A stretch of DNA of 64,000 nt from Pseudanabaena sp. UWO311. Its GTDB lineage: Bacteria; Cyanobacteriota; Cyanobacteriia; Pseudanabaenales; Pseudanabaenaceae. The translations under genes were made by a program, and so were the position numbers. Where the stretch lies: assembly GCF_006937785.1 (NCBI RefSeq), contig NZ_SJEE01000001.1, positions 62,001 through 126,000 on the forward strand, in the 5' to 3' direction. Positions 15,259 to 22,766 of the stretch are shown here, piece by piece; positions within the stretch are counted from its first letter, which is position 1; the number at the start of each line of letters is the position of its first letter. A model generated the notes under the pieces. It worked only from the letters and a program-made list of their open reading frames with translations. It had not been told where the DNA came from and searched no databases.

Positions 15259-15544
15259 TTGACAATGCCCGAAACGATGAGTCTAGAGCGTCGCGCTAGT
15301 GATTGGGATTTCCGATGAACAAGTGAGCGCATATGGTCGCCGACTTGCCCGTGAAGAAGGTTTGCTATCGGGAATTTCTTCGGGTGCAGCATTAGCAGCA
15401 GCTATTGAAGTTGGTATGCGGGAAGAAAATCGTGATCGCCTAATTGTGGTCATCTTGCCAAGTTTTGGTGAGAGATATCTCAGTACAGCACTCTTTCTGA
15501 ATCCTGATTTTGCCGCTAAGGCTACAGCTTCTACTAAACATTAA
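15259..15544 (+). pseudogene. cysK: Internally deleted cysteine synthase (cysK) remnant
   Basis: Two CysK pieces are joined. The first (15259-15297) reads [12 protein letters not shown], which matches the substrate-loop region of cysteine synthases (TMPxTMSxERR). The second (from about 15298) reads [20 protein letters not shown], then [12 protein letters not shown], and later [17 protein letters not shown], the PLP-phosphate-proximal C-terminal block. They lie in different frames and the roughly 120-150 residues between them are missing. The N-terminal third with the PLP lysine is also absent. A C-terminal ORF of 81 residues stays open but cannot be an enzyme. Confidence 0.85.
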
Positions 15545-15650
15545 TACCAATTCACAAAAGTGTGCCGACACTTTTGTGAATTAAAAACTAAACCCTGAAA
15601 GGGTTTTAAAAACATGGGACAAGCAGAGCTTTGCTCGGCAACCCCATTTG
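15545..15650. repeat. Family B palindromic element, copy 2 (reverse orientation, degraded)
   Basis: It begins TACCAATTCACAAAAGTGTG and contains the ttcacaaaagtgt and aaaccctgaaagggttt hairpins. The third hairpin differs (gcagagctttgctcggc). It directly follows the cysK remnant. Confidence 0.65.
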
Positions 15651-15788
15651 TTGAACTAAAGTTAATCTACTAATACCCAACAGATAAACCGTAGATTTTA
15701 TTTGTATGATACGAAAAAGTATTGTATGGTATTTAAATACGGTAATCCTCCCAAGATGTCGTAGATTAATTTTTGGAGATATAAGCTC

Positions 15789-16973
15789 ATGAGTTCAAGA
15801 CAACATCCTTTAAGCACTTCCAAATCTGCGTTCAAGACGATCGCCAGCCTATTTAGCAGTATATTCAGTCATAAATGGGGACGTAAATTTGTCTCTTTCT
15901 TTCTAGCTGGTGCATTGATCAGTGTCACTATGGCTGCTTGCACAGCAACTACCGACACCAAACCCACAGCAGCAACTAGCCCAACAACTGGTGGTATTCC
16001 AGTTGCTCAAACAAAACCAGCAGGTGAGCCTAAAAAGGATGTTGAATTAACTCTTGTTTCCTTTGCTGTAACTAAGCAGGCGCATGAAGCAATCATTCCG
16101 AAGTTTGTCGAAAAGTGGCAAAAAGAGCAAAATCAAAAAGTTACTTTTAAACAAAGTTATGGTGGGTCGGGTTCTCAAACCCGTGCAGTTATCGATGGTT
16201 TAGAAGCAGATGTCGTCCACCTCGCCCTTGCTGCGGATACCAGCAAAATTGAAAAAGCAGGTTTGATCGATAAAGGATGGGAGCAAGAATATCCTAATGA
16301 TGGAATTGTCTCTAAATCTATTCCAGTTCTAGTGACCCGCGAAGGAAACCCTAAAGGTATTAAGGACTGGTCGGATTTAGAAAAGGATGGCATTAGCTTA
16401 ATTACCGCCGATCCTAAAACTTCGGGTGTGGCTCGTTGGAACTTCCTCGCTTTGTGGAATGCCGCAGTCAAAAAAGGCGGTAGCGATGAAAAAGCGCTAG
16501 AAGCATTGACAAAAGTATATACAAATGTGCCAATTTTGACCAAAGACGCTAGAGAAGCAACCGATGCTTTCTTTAAGCAAGGTCAAGGCGATGCATTGAT
16601 CAACTATGAAAACGAGATTATTCTTGCTTCTCAAAAGGGACAGAAGGTTAACTACGTCATTCCTGATGTCAATTTCTCCATTGATAATCCGATCGCTGTA
16701 GTCGATAAAAATGTCGCAAAACATGGAACCAAAGAAGTCGCAGAAGCGTTTGTGAAATTCCTATATTCTCCCGAAGCCCAAACTGAATTTGCCAAGGTTG
16801 GTTTCCGTCCTGTAGATGAGACTGTGGCTAAAGAAAAACAATTTGTCGATCTTTATCCTAAAGTAAAAGATCTTTCAACCGTTAAAGATCTTGGTGGTTG
16901 GGATGCGATCAACAAAAAATTCTTTGCTGATGGTGCAGCTTTTGACCAAATTCAAGCCAAAATCAAGCGCTAG
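15789..16973 (+). CDS. sbpA: Sulfate ABC transporter substrate-binding protein
   Basis: The 394-residue periplasmic sulfate binder has an unusually long N terminus: about 35 polar residues, a hydrophobic stretch and a lipobox-like SVTMAAC, indicating a lipoprotein. The conserved ligand-binding blocks YGGSGSQTRAVIDGLEADVV and the long C-terminal lobe (GVARWNFLALW, INYENEIILA) identify the Sbp family. It heads a cluster with cysT and cysW. A stem-loop after the stop may limit read-through into the permease genes, which would give more binding protein than permease. Confidence 0.93.
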   Translation: MSSRQHPLSTSKSAFKTIASLFSSIFSHKWGRKFVSFFLAGALISVTMAACTATTDTKPTAATSPTTGGIPVAQTKPAGEPKKDVELTLVSFAVTKQAHEAIIPKFVEKWQKEQNQKVTFKQSYGGSGSQTRAVIDGLEADVVHLALAADTSKIEKAGLIDKGWEQEYPNDGIVSKSIPVLVTREGNPKGIKDWSDLEKDGISLITADPKTSGVARWNFLALWNAAVKKGGSDEKALEALTKVYTNVPILTKDAREATDAFFKQGQGDALINYENEIILASQKGQKVNYVIPDVNFSIDNPIAVVDKNVAKHGTKEVAEAFVKFLYSPEAQTEFAKVGFRPVDETVAKEKQFVDLYPKVKDLSTVKDLGGWDAINKKFFADGAAFDQIQAKIKR

Positions 16974-17007
16974 AAATTACTAGAAGCTAGCTAGTTTAAA
17001 CATTTAC

Positions 17008-17027
17008 AAGGGGCTTTAGCCCCTTGT
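17008..17027 (+). terminator. Intercistronic stem-loop between sbpA and cysT
   Basis: Caaggggc-ttta-gccccttg forms an 8-bp perfect stem in the 90-bp gap between the genes. Only a short T run follows, so partial termination or mRNA 3'-end protection is more likely than a full stop. Confidence 0.65.
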
Positions 17028-17063
17028 TTGATATACCCCAAGCTTTTTGAAATTAAAGACAAC

Positions 17064-17924
17064 ATGGTCACGACACCTTCTTCTCTACCTGAACGAAAGC
17101 AAAAAGCTAATCCCGTTCTGAAGTTCCTTGGCAAAATACCTTGGACATGGGTAATTACTTTTACTTATCTGGCTTTCTTGCTGATTTTACCGATTGCTGC
17201 AATGCTGACAAAAGCCGCCAGTGAGCCATTTGAGAGCTTCTGGAAGACTGCTACTAGCCCACTCGCCCTATCTAGCTATGAAATTACTTTTGTAACAGCA
17301 TTTGCTGCTGCCGCCGTAAATGGTGTATTTGGCACTTTAATAGCTTGGGTTCTAGTTCGTTACGAGTTCTTTGGCAAACGGTTTCTGGAAGCTGTAGTCG
17401 ATTTACCTTTCGCCTTACCGACCGCAGTTGCAGGGCTTACCTTGGCGACTGTCTACAGCGAAAAAGGCTGGATTGGTTCATTATTTGTGCCATCAGGCTT
17501 CAAAATTGCCTTCACTCGTCTGGGAGTTTGGCTCGCCATGATGTTTATTTCACTACCTTTCATCGTGCGAACTGTCCAACCCGTTCTCACAGAATTAGAA
17601 AAGGAAATTGAAGAAGCAGCATGGTCATTAGGAGCTTCTAAATTGCAAACATTTGTGCAGGTGATCCTTCCTCCTCTAACACCTGCAATTCTTACAGGTG
17701 TCGCGCTAGGTTTCTCTCGCGCAGTAGGTGAATATGGTTCAACCGTAATTATTGCCTCTAATACCCCATTTAGGGATCTGATCACCCCAGTTTTGATCTT
17801 TCAACGCTTAGAACAATACGACTATGTTGGCGCAACCGTAATTGGGGTAGTAATGCTAGGCATCTCCTTTGTCAGTTTACTCACAATTAATTTATTACAA
17901 GCATGGAGTAAACGATATGGCTAA
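17064..17924 (+). CDS. cysT: Sulfate ABC transporter permease CysT
   Basis: The 286-residue inner-membrane permease has about six hydrophobic segments and the EAA loop that docks the ATPase (EEAAWSLGASKLQTFVQVILPPL, about residues 185-205). The frame is open to a TTG at 17028, but the added 12 residues come from the intergenic stem-loop side. ATG 17064 gives the family-like N terminus. The stop overlaps the cysW start by 8 bp. Confidence 0.93.
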   Translation: MVTTPSSLPERKQKANPVLKFLGKIPWTWVITFTYLAFLLILPIAAMLTKAASEPFESFWKTATSPLALSSYEITFVTAFAAAAVNGVFGTLIAWVLVRYEFFGKRFLEAVVDLPFALPTAVAGLTLATVYSEKGWIGSLFVPSGFKIAFTRLGVWLAMMFISLPFIVRTVQPVLTELEKEIEEAAWSLGASKLQTFVQVILPPLTPAILTGVALGFSRAVGEYGSTVIIASNTPFRDLITPVLIFQRLEQYDYVGATVIGVVMLGISFVSLLTINLLQAWSKRYG

Positions 17925-18804
17925 TCTGGAGAATTCTCCCCAAAATTTTGAGGGTGTTCGCCCTCAAAATTTGCCAGAACCAATCAAAATCACTCAAAAA
18001 AAAAGTTGGGTTCCGACAATCTTAATTGCGATCGCCTTTATTTATCTGGGACTGGTATTGCTCATCCCTGCGGCGAATGTTTTTGTTACGGCTTTTAGTA
18101 AAGGCTTCGGTCCCATACTAGATGCTGTAAAACGACCCGATTTTCAAAATGCTGTCAAGCTCACCGTCAGCTTAGCGGTAATTGCATTACCTCTAAATAC
18201 GATTTTTGGTTTAAGTGCTGCTTGGGCGATCGCCCGCAACAAATTCCCTGGGAAAGCATTATTACTAAGTATTATCGATTTGCCATTCTCGATTTCGCCC
18301 GTAGTTGCGGGTTTAATGATTGTCTTGCTATATGGTCGCCTAGGCTGGTTTGGCTCATGGCTTGAATCCAATGACATCAAGATCGTATTTGCCTTTCCCG
18401 GAATGTTACTCGCCACCATTTTTGTGAGTATGCCCTTTATTGCTCGTGAAGTAATTCCTGTCCTTGACGAAATGGGAACTGATCAAGAAGAGGCTGCGCG
18501 TACACTTGGCGCAAATGATTGGCAAATATTTTGGCGAGTTGTTGTTCCCAATATTCGTTGGGGATTACTCTATGGATTAGTTCTAACCAATGCTAGAGCC
18601 ATGGGTGAATTTGGAGCTGTATCCGTAGTCTCAGGTAATATTGCCAGTAAGACTCAGAGTTTACCGCTCTTTGTTGAAGAATCTTATAAACAATATGAAA
18701 CAGAAGTGGCTTATTCCGCTGCTGTGCTGCTTGCATTGCTGGCGGTAGTTACACTAATTCTCAAAGAAATCTTAGAACGCAGAACCAGTAAGGTTCAAAA
18801 ATAA
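17917..18804 (+). CDS. cysW: Sulfate ABC transporter permease CysW
   Basis: The 295-residue second half of the permease heterodimer has the EAA loop EEAARTLGANDWQIFWRVVVP. ATG 17917 lies within the last codons of cysT (8-bp overlap), so translation is probably coupled. A longer upstream frame (GTG region at 17869) would lie inside cysT and is not used. The ATPase gene cysA is not found after it; a small NIL-domain gene follows instead. Confidence 0.93.
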   Translation: MANLENSPQNFEGVRPQNLPEPIKITQKKSWVPTILIAIAFIYLGLVLLIPAANVFVTAFSKGFGPILDAVKRPDFQNAVKLTVSLAVIALPLNTIFGLSAAWAIARNKFPGKALLLSIIDLPFSISPVVAGLMIVLLYGRLGWFGSWLESNDIKIVFAFPGMLLATIFVSMPFIAREVIPVLDEMGTDQEEAARTLGANDWQIFWRVVVPNIRWGLLYGLVLTNARAMGEFGAVSVVSGNIASKTQSLPLFVEESYKQYETEVAYSAAVLLALLAVVTLILKEILERRTSKVQK

Positions 18805-18917
18805 ATGAAGATGGCAAAATCCATAAAATCTGAGACAACCCTTAAGGGATTCTCTAATTTCTGGGTTTTGTAATCCACTAAGCGTAAAAAAATTAGTTCT
18901 AGAAAGGAGTTTCTGTG

Positions 18918-19187
18918 ATGACTGTTGATACTCGCCCTGTAATTAAAGATATTCGCCTTCGTATTCCCGAAAACTTGCATGAGGAACCTGTAATTTCACA
19001 GTTAACTTCCCATTGTGGTGTAACTGTGAATATCGTTTCCGCAACTTTAGGTGTAAATGCTGGTAGTGGCTGGTTTCATCTCAGCCTCAAAGGTAATGCT
19101 GCTCAAATTCAAACAGCGATCACCTATCTCAACGATCTAGATATCGAACTTTGGCAAGAGAATATTGAAACAAATACATCCCTTTAA
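18918..19187 (+). CDS. NIL-domain small protein linked to sulfate transport genes
   Basis: The 89-residue protein consists of one NIL-type ferredoxin-like fold (IRLRIPENLHEEPVISQLTS, GVTVNIVSATLGVN, GWFHLSLKG, AITYLNDLDIELW). NIL domains sit at the C terminus of some methionine ABC ATPases, where they bind substrate and regulate transport. A similar free-standing gene is known beside the sulfate permease cluster in other cyanobacteria, from memory. The strong RBS aaaggag at 18903-18909 supports ATG 18918 over the GTG at 18915. Confidence 0.85.
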   Translation: MTVDTRPVIKDIRLRIPENLHEEPVISQLTSHCGVTVNIVSATLGVNAGSGWFHLSLKGNAAQIQTAITYLNDLDIELWQENIETNTSL

Positions 19188-19280
19188 ATCAGAATCGTTA
19201 CTAAGCAACTATTATGATCAGCAATTCTCATTTTGAGAATTTGTTTTAAGCAAAGTCCACTAATGGCAATATTTTTGATT

Positions 19281-19409
19281 AGCAATTCTCATTATGAAAA
19301 TCGGTTTTTTGAAAGCACGCCATGGGCGTGCTTTCAAAAAACCGATTTTGGATTTTCCAGCGCCGCAGGCGCTGGAAAATCCAAAATCGGTTTCATAATG
19401 AGAATTGCT
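19281..19409. repeat. Family A palindromic element, copy 2 (intact ends)
   Basis: This 129-bp element is bounded by perfect inverted ends AGCAATTCTCATTATGAAA and its complement. Inside are two hairpins: tttttgaaagcacgcc-atgggcgtgctttcaaaaa, and ttttggattttccagcgc-cgcag-gcgctggaaaatccaaaa. It is the best-preserved copy in the window and looks like a MITE or REP-like unit. Confidence 0.85.
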
Positions 19410-19468
19410 GGTTTCCGATTTAAAATTTGCAACAAATTACCTTAGTTTGTTATAATCATTCTCCGTTC

Positions 19469-19539
<71 letters not shown>

Positions 19540-19543
19540 TTAA

Positions 19544-19580
19544 CAAAAAAGAGTGAATGCATAGCATTCACTCTTTTTTT
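19544..19580. terminator. Bidirectional terminator between tRNA-Cys and the LysR gene
   Basis: Caaaaaagagtgaatgc-ata-gcattcactctttttttac forms a perfect stem with A/T runs on both sides between convergent transcripts. Confidence 0.9.
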
Positions 19581-20523
19581 ACCACGTAGTATCTTCAGCG
19601 ATCTGCTTTCCTTCAGTTTGCAAATATTCCAGAAAAGCCTGAGCTACCACGGATAACTGCTTACCAGCCAGATGAATAACGTACCAGTTACAAGGAATCG
19701 GGAAATGCTCCACATCCAAAACTGCAATCTGGCCCGAAGCCCCCTCCAAAGCAATCGTGTGTCGCGACAAAACTGAGATTCCTAAACCACCTGCGATCGC
19801 CTGTTTAATCGCCTCATTACTTGCAAGCTCCATTTTTATTTTCGGAGTAACTTTGTGTTCATCAAATAGCCTTTTTACATATCCCCTTGTACCAGAGCCA
19901 GACTCTCTGGTGATAAATGGCTCATCCGCTAACTTTTGAATGGGAATATTTTTCTCGTTAGCCAAATGATGATCGTGACTTGCTAGAACCACTAATGGGT
20001 TTGACAAAAACTGATGAGACTTTACATCAGGCTCATCAGGAACTTGGCTAAGAATATATAAATCATCCTTATTCTCAGCAAGCCTCTCTAAAACACCGCT
20101 ATGGTTAGTTACCTTCAAAGATATTTCTACCCCTGGATAACGCTGACAAAATGGTCCTAGTAAACGCGGGATTACATATTTTGCTGTTGTTACGACCGTG
20201 ATCTTTAAATATCCCTGTTTTAGACCTTTCATATCGGCAACACTCATCTCAAATTGAGATATGCGCCCAAAGATCTCTTGACAAGTTGTAAATAACTCTC
20301 GTCCAGCCTGAGTTAAAAAAAGTTTTTTGCCAACCTGCTCAAACAATGGCATCCCAATTGCCTTTGTTAAATGCTTAATCTGCATCGAAACAGTTGGTTG
20401 TGTTAAAAATAGCTCTTCAGCAGCACGGGTATAGCTGCCGTGTCGAGCCGCTACCTCAAAGACCTGCAACTGATGCAAGGTAATATGAGTAGCTAATTGA
20501 GCATCAGATAGGCGGTAACTCAT
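19579..20523 (-). CDS. LysR-type regulator of the CmpR/CcmR (CbbR-like) group
   Basis: The 314-residue protein has an N-terminal winged HTH at about residues 14-75 (LHQLQVFEVAARHGSYTRAA, then FLTQPTVSMQIKHLTKAIG) and a LysR effector domain. The wording of the HTH and the block EMSVADMKGLKQGYLK resemble the cyanobacterial inorganic-carbon regulators CmpR and NdhR/CcmR. A role in carbon response is an inference. It lies next to the sulfate block but transcribes toward it. Its start codon is embedded in a long dyad, suggesting autoregulation. Confidence 0.85.
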   Translation of the reverse strand: MSYRLSDAQLATHITLHQLQVFEVAARHGSYTRAAEELFLTQPTVSMQIKHLTKAIGMPLFEQVGKKLFLTQAGRELFTTCQEIFGRISQFEMSVADMKGLKQGYLKITVVTTAKYVIPRLLGPFCQRYPGVEISLKVTNHSGVLERLAENKDDLYILSQVPDEPDVKSHQFLSNPLVVLASHDHHLANEKNIPIQKLADEPFITRESGSGTRGYVKRLFDEHKVTPKIKMELASNEAIKQAIAGGLGISVLSRHTIALEGASGQIAVLDVEHFPIPCNWYVIHLAGKQLSVVAQAFLEYLQTEGKQIAEDTTW

Positions 20524-20571
20524 ATTAGTGATAAAACCATAGATTATGTTCTATGATTTTATCACTAATAT
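20522..20571. promoter_or_regulatory. Long inverted repeat over the LysR start codon
   Basis: Arms at 20522-20543 and 20550-20571 are 22 bp with one mismatch, separated by 6 bp. The LysR-gene ATG (complement of 20521-20523) touches the left arm. LysR proteins bind dyads, usually of T-N11-A type, upstream of their own gene. This one is much longer than needed, so it could also act in the mRNA leader. Confidence 0.7.
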
Positions 20572-20840
20572 ACATTTTTAGTCTATGCATTTAATCTATA
20601 TAATCTTTTTTAGTGCGATTACCAGTAAATTTATGTAGATGAGCATAATTAATTTCAAACTCCAACCCGTAAGGTTGAGCAACCTTACGGGTATTAGACA
20701 GGTAGGCGGCGCTTCGCGCCGCCTACCTGTCTAATACCAAACGGGTCGGTGTAATTTATTTTGCATGAGAGCTGTTTTGCCATCTCCATCTATATCATTC
20801 TGGTTCTGTCGAATAAAAAATCAAAAGGTGTGGGTCTGGA
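20524..20840. other. Intergenic region between the LysR and PsiE-like genes
   Basis: This 317-bp divergent gap holds the LysR dyad near its left end. It also holds two hairpins at about 20666-20690 (cccgtaaggttg-agcaaccttacggg) and 20691-20740 (attagacaggtaggcggcg-cttcg-cgccgcctacctgtctaat). No promoter motif is clear. Confidence 0.6.
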
Positions 20841-21314
20841 ATGAGATTAAGGCAACAAGTTACAAATTTATTTCGCTTTTTGACTCTTGCCTGTAAAGAT
20901 GAGAGTTTTTTAAAAGCAATTAGAACAGTCGAAAACGTTGTTTCTAAAATAATGGCGATCGCGCTAGTATTTGTCATTTTTGGCGCACTATTTGACTTGT
21001 TGCGGATACTAACCTTTGATCTTTTTTTTACTGACCCAAGAGGAGCTTTTAGCATCCCTTTACTCAAAATATTTGGGATGTTTCTGAATGTATTGATTGC
21101 CCTTGAACTCATGGAAAACGTGACGGCTTATTTGCGCCATCACACAATCCAGCTAGAGCTAGTGATCATTACCGCCTTAACTGCGGTTGCGCGTAAAGTC
21201 ATTATCTTTGATAGCAAAGCTGATGGTGACCTTACAGGGCTCGCGATCGCAGTGCTTTCTCTGTCTATCAGTTACTGGATTGTTCGCAACCAAAACAAAA
21301 TTCACAAACATTAA
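20841..21314 (+). CDS. PsiE-like membrane protein
   Basis: The 157-residue protein has about four hydrophobic segments (AIALVFVIFGALFDLLRIL, LLKIFGMFLNVLIALELM, then two more). It carries the conserved cytoplasmic-loop blocks ENVTAYLRHHTIQLELVIIT and LTAVARKVIIFD of the phosphate-starvation-inducible PsiE family. Function is unknown in all members. A perfect palindrome (about 21313-21372) follows the stop. Confidence 0.85.
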   Translation: MRLRQQVTNLFRFLTLACKDESFLKAIRTVENVVSKIMAIALVFVIFGALFDLLRILTFDLFFTDPRGAFSIPLLKIFGMFLNVLIALELMENVTAYLRHHTIQLELVIITALTAVARKVIIFDSKADGDLTGLAIAVLSLSISYWIVRNQNKIHKH

Positions 21315-21372
21315 AACCAATTTTTATGTTTGCGGTGCTTAAAGCACCGCAAACATAAAAATTGGTTTTAAT
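21313..21372. repeat. Perfect palindrome after the PsiE-like gene
   Basis: Taaaaccaatttttatgtttgcggtgctt and its complement are separated only by a few bases. It may act as a terminator, since the arms end in A/T runs. It also separates the gene from psbX. Confidence 0.75.
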
Positions 21373-21456
21373 GCGAAGAGCTGACTCCATAGCTTTTTAA
21401 GCTAAAATTATGTTAAGAATTTAATTTGTATATCAAAACTTTACCTACATATCTAT

Positions 21457-21576
21457 ATGACACAATCATTAACTAATTTTCTAGGTAGCCTTGTCGCAGG
21501 TGGCGTAGTACTTGGGCTGATCTTCGCAGCAGTGTTGCTCGTTAGCCGAAAGGATCGCATCATCCGCCGAGGTTAA
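21457..21576 (+). CDS. psbX: Photosystem II protein PsbX
   Basis: This is a 39-residue single-pass thylakoid protein too short for routine ORF listing. It starts MTQSLTNFLGSLVAGGVVLG and continues with a hydrophobic helix and a basic end (VSRKDRIIRRG). Position, length and the pattern T-x-SL-x-xF-x-x-L ... S-x-x-D-(R/K)-(I/V) fit PsbX, a peripheral helix near cytochrome b559 that affects quinone turnover. The next gene is ycf66, the same pairing seen in other cyanobacteria from memory. A palindrome follows immediately. Confidence 0.87.
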   Translation: MTQSLTNFLGSLVAGGVVLGLIFAAVLLVSRKDRIIRRG

Positions 21577-21639
21577 TCAAAACCCAAAAGACAAGAGGCG
21601 GCGCAAAGCGCTGCCTCTTGTCTTTTGGGTTTTGATTTA
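21577..21639. terminator. Palindrome after psbX
   Basis: Tcaaaacccaaaagacaagaggc-ggcgcaaagcgct-gcctcttgtcttttgggttttga has 23-bp perfect arms beginning at the psbX stop. Confidence 0.8.
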
Positions 21640-21770
21640 GAGAAATTTGCGCCATGGCAAAGCTCTCTGTTGTTATACTGAATGACGTAGATAGACTGAA
21701 AGCATTGTACTAGTTATACATACAGTGTTTGGGTCAAAAAATGCAGGTACTTTAGGAGAAATATAGAGCC

Positions 21771-22523
21771 ATGATCAACATCGGTGGCAACCCGCTAATG
21801 ATTCTTTTGGCAATTGTTGCCGCTTTAGGAGGCGTGGGTTTATATTTTGTGCGGAACTTTCGCCCTGAACTAGCCCGTGACCATGACATTTTTTTCTCGG
21901 CGATCGCCTTGGTCTATGGCATCATCTTGCTAGCTTTTAATTTTCGGATGGAAATTACTACTCAGCTAGCCCAAGTTTTGGTAGTAGGCTTCGCAGGTTG
22001 GTTTGCTGTAGAGTCCTTGGTCTTACGTCAAGCCTTAGCCAATCAAGCCCGAAGAGCACCTTCCTTCAACCCTCTGGTTGATGATGAAGAACCCATCGGT
22101 TCTGATTATCGAGTTGAGATTGATCCCACTCGTGAAATTGCGCCGCGCCGCGATCGCGATCCTTCGCGTCGGATGCGTGGTTCTATTTCTAACAGTGCCG
22201 AAGCAAGCGAACTTCGCGGAGATACCACTGATACACGCCGTTCACGCCGTCCAAAGCGCAGTAGTGGTGATTCCAATGGCAATGATTCAGTGATTGATAT
22301 TGATGAAAGTGATATTCGTCCTGTGAGCCCCAAGCGTCGCCCACGACCTAGCGATGATAATATAAGCGGAGAACGCCCCAGAAATCGTAATAACGAATCT
22401 GACAACTTTGGTACTGGGGAATCTAACAAAGACAATGCTTCTGCATCTGGACGCAGACGAAGACCATCAAGCCGTCCTTCCCCATATGCCAATAACGACG
22501 GAGCAAATACTGATGATTTTTAG
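21771..22523 (+). CDS. ycf66: Ycf66 family membrane protein
   Basis: The protein has 250 residues. Three hydrophobic segments lie in the first 85, with the family wording GGVGLYFVRNFRPELARDHD and FAVESLVLRQ. A long, highly charged Arg/Ser/Asp-rich tail of about 160 residues follows and is probably disordered. Ycf66 is conserved in cyanobacteria and some plastids without a known role. It lies downstream of psbX, and an RBS aggag precedes the ATG. Confidence 0.88.
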   Translation: MINIGGNPLMILLAIVAALGGVGLYFVRNFRPELARDHDIFFSAIALVYGIILLAFNFRMEITTQLAQVLVVGFAGWFAVESLVLRQALANQARRAPSFNPLVDDEEPIGSDYRVEIDPTREIAPRRDRDPSRRMRGSISNSAEASELRGDTTDTRRSRRPKRSSGDSNGNDSVIDIDESDIRPVSPKRRPRPSDDNISGERPRNRNNESDNFGTGESNKDNASASGRRRRPSSRPSPYANNDGANTDDF

Positions 22524-22573
22524 ATTTATTTGCTAAAGTTAATCACAAATATAATTTTGATTTTATCTAGATT

Positions 22574-22615
22574 CACAACTATTTAAAGTTGTGTAAATAA
22601 CTTTAAATAGTTGTG
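22574..22615 (+). terminator. Hairpin after ycf66
   Basis: 17-bp perfect arms, cacaactatttaaagtt and its complement, with an 8-nt loop, about 50 bp after the stop. The stem is AT-rich. Confidence 0.6.
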
Positions 22616-22766
22616 ACCTCTCTCCGCAACTCCCATAAGTTTCAAAAATCCCCAGATTTTTTGAAATTGATATAAGCTATGAGTCTGAGTAGGGCAGTGA
22701 CATATTAAACTGTTATTATCCCTGCAACTTGATTTGATCAACCATCACTTGGGCTTTCGATCAACC

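Noticed and set aside
17028-17063. Longer start of cysT at TTG 17028
   Set aside because: The extra 12 residues are encoded by the intercistronic spacer next to a stem-loop, and ATG 17064 fits the family.
22106-22492. Minus-strand ORF of 128 residues inside ycf66
   Set aside because: Composition (Arg/Ser/Leu repeats) is the shadow of the Arg/Ser-rich tail of Ycf66.
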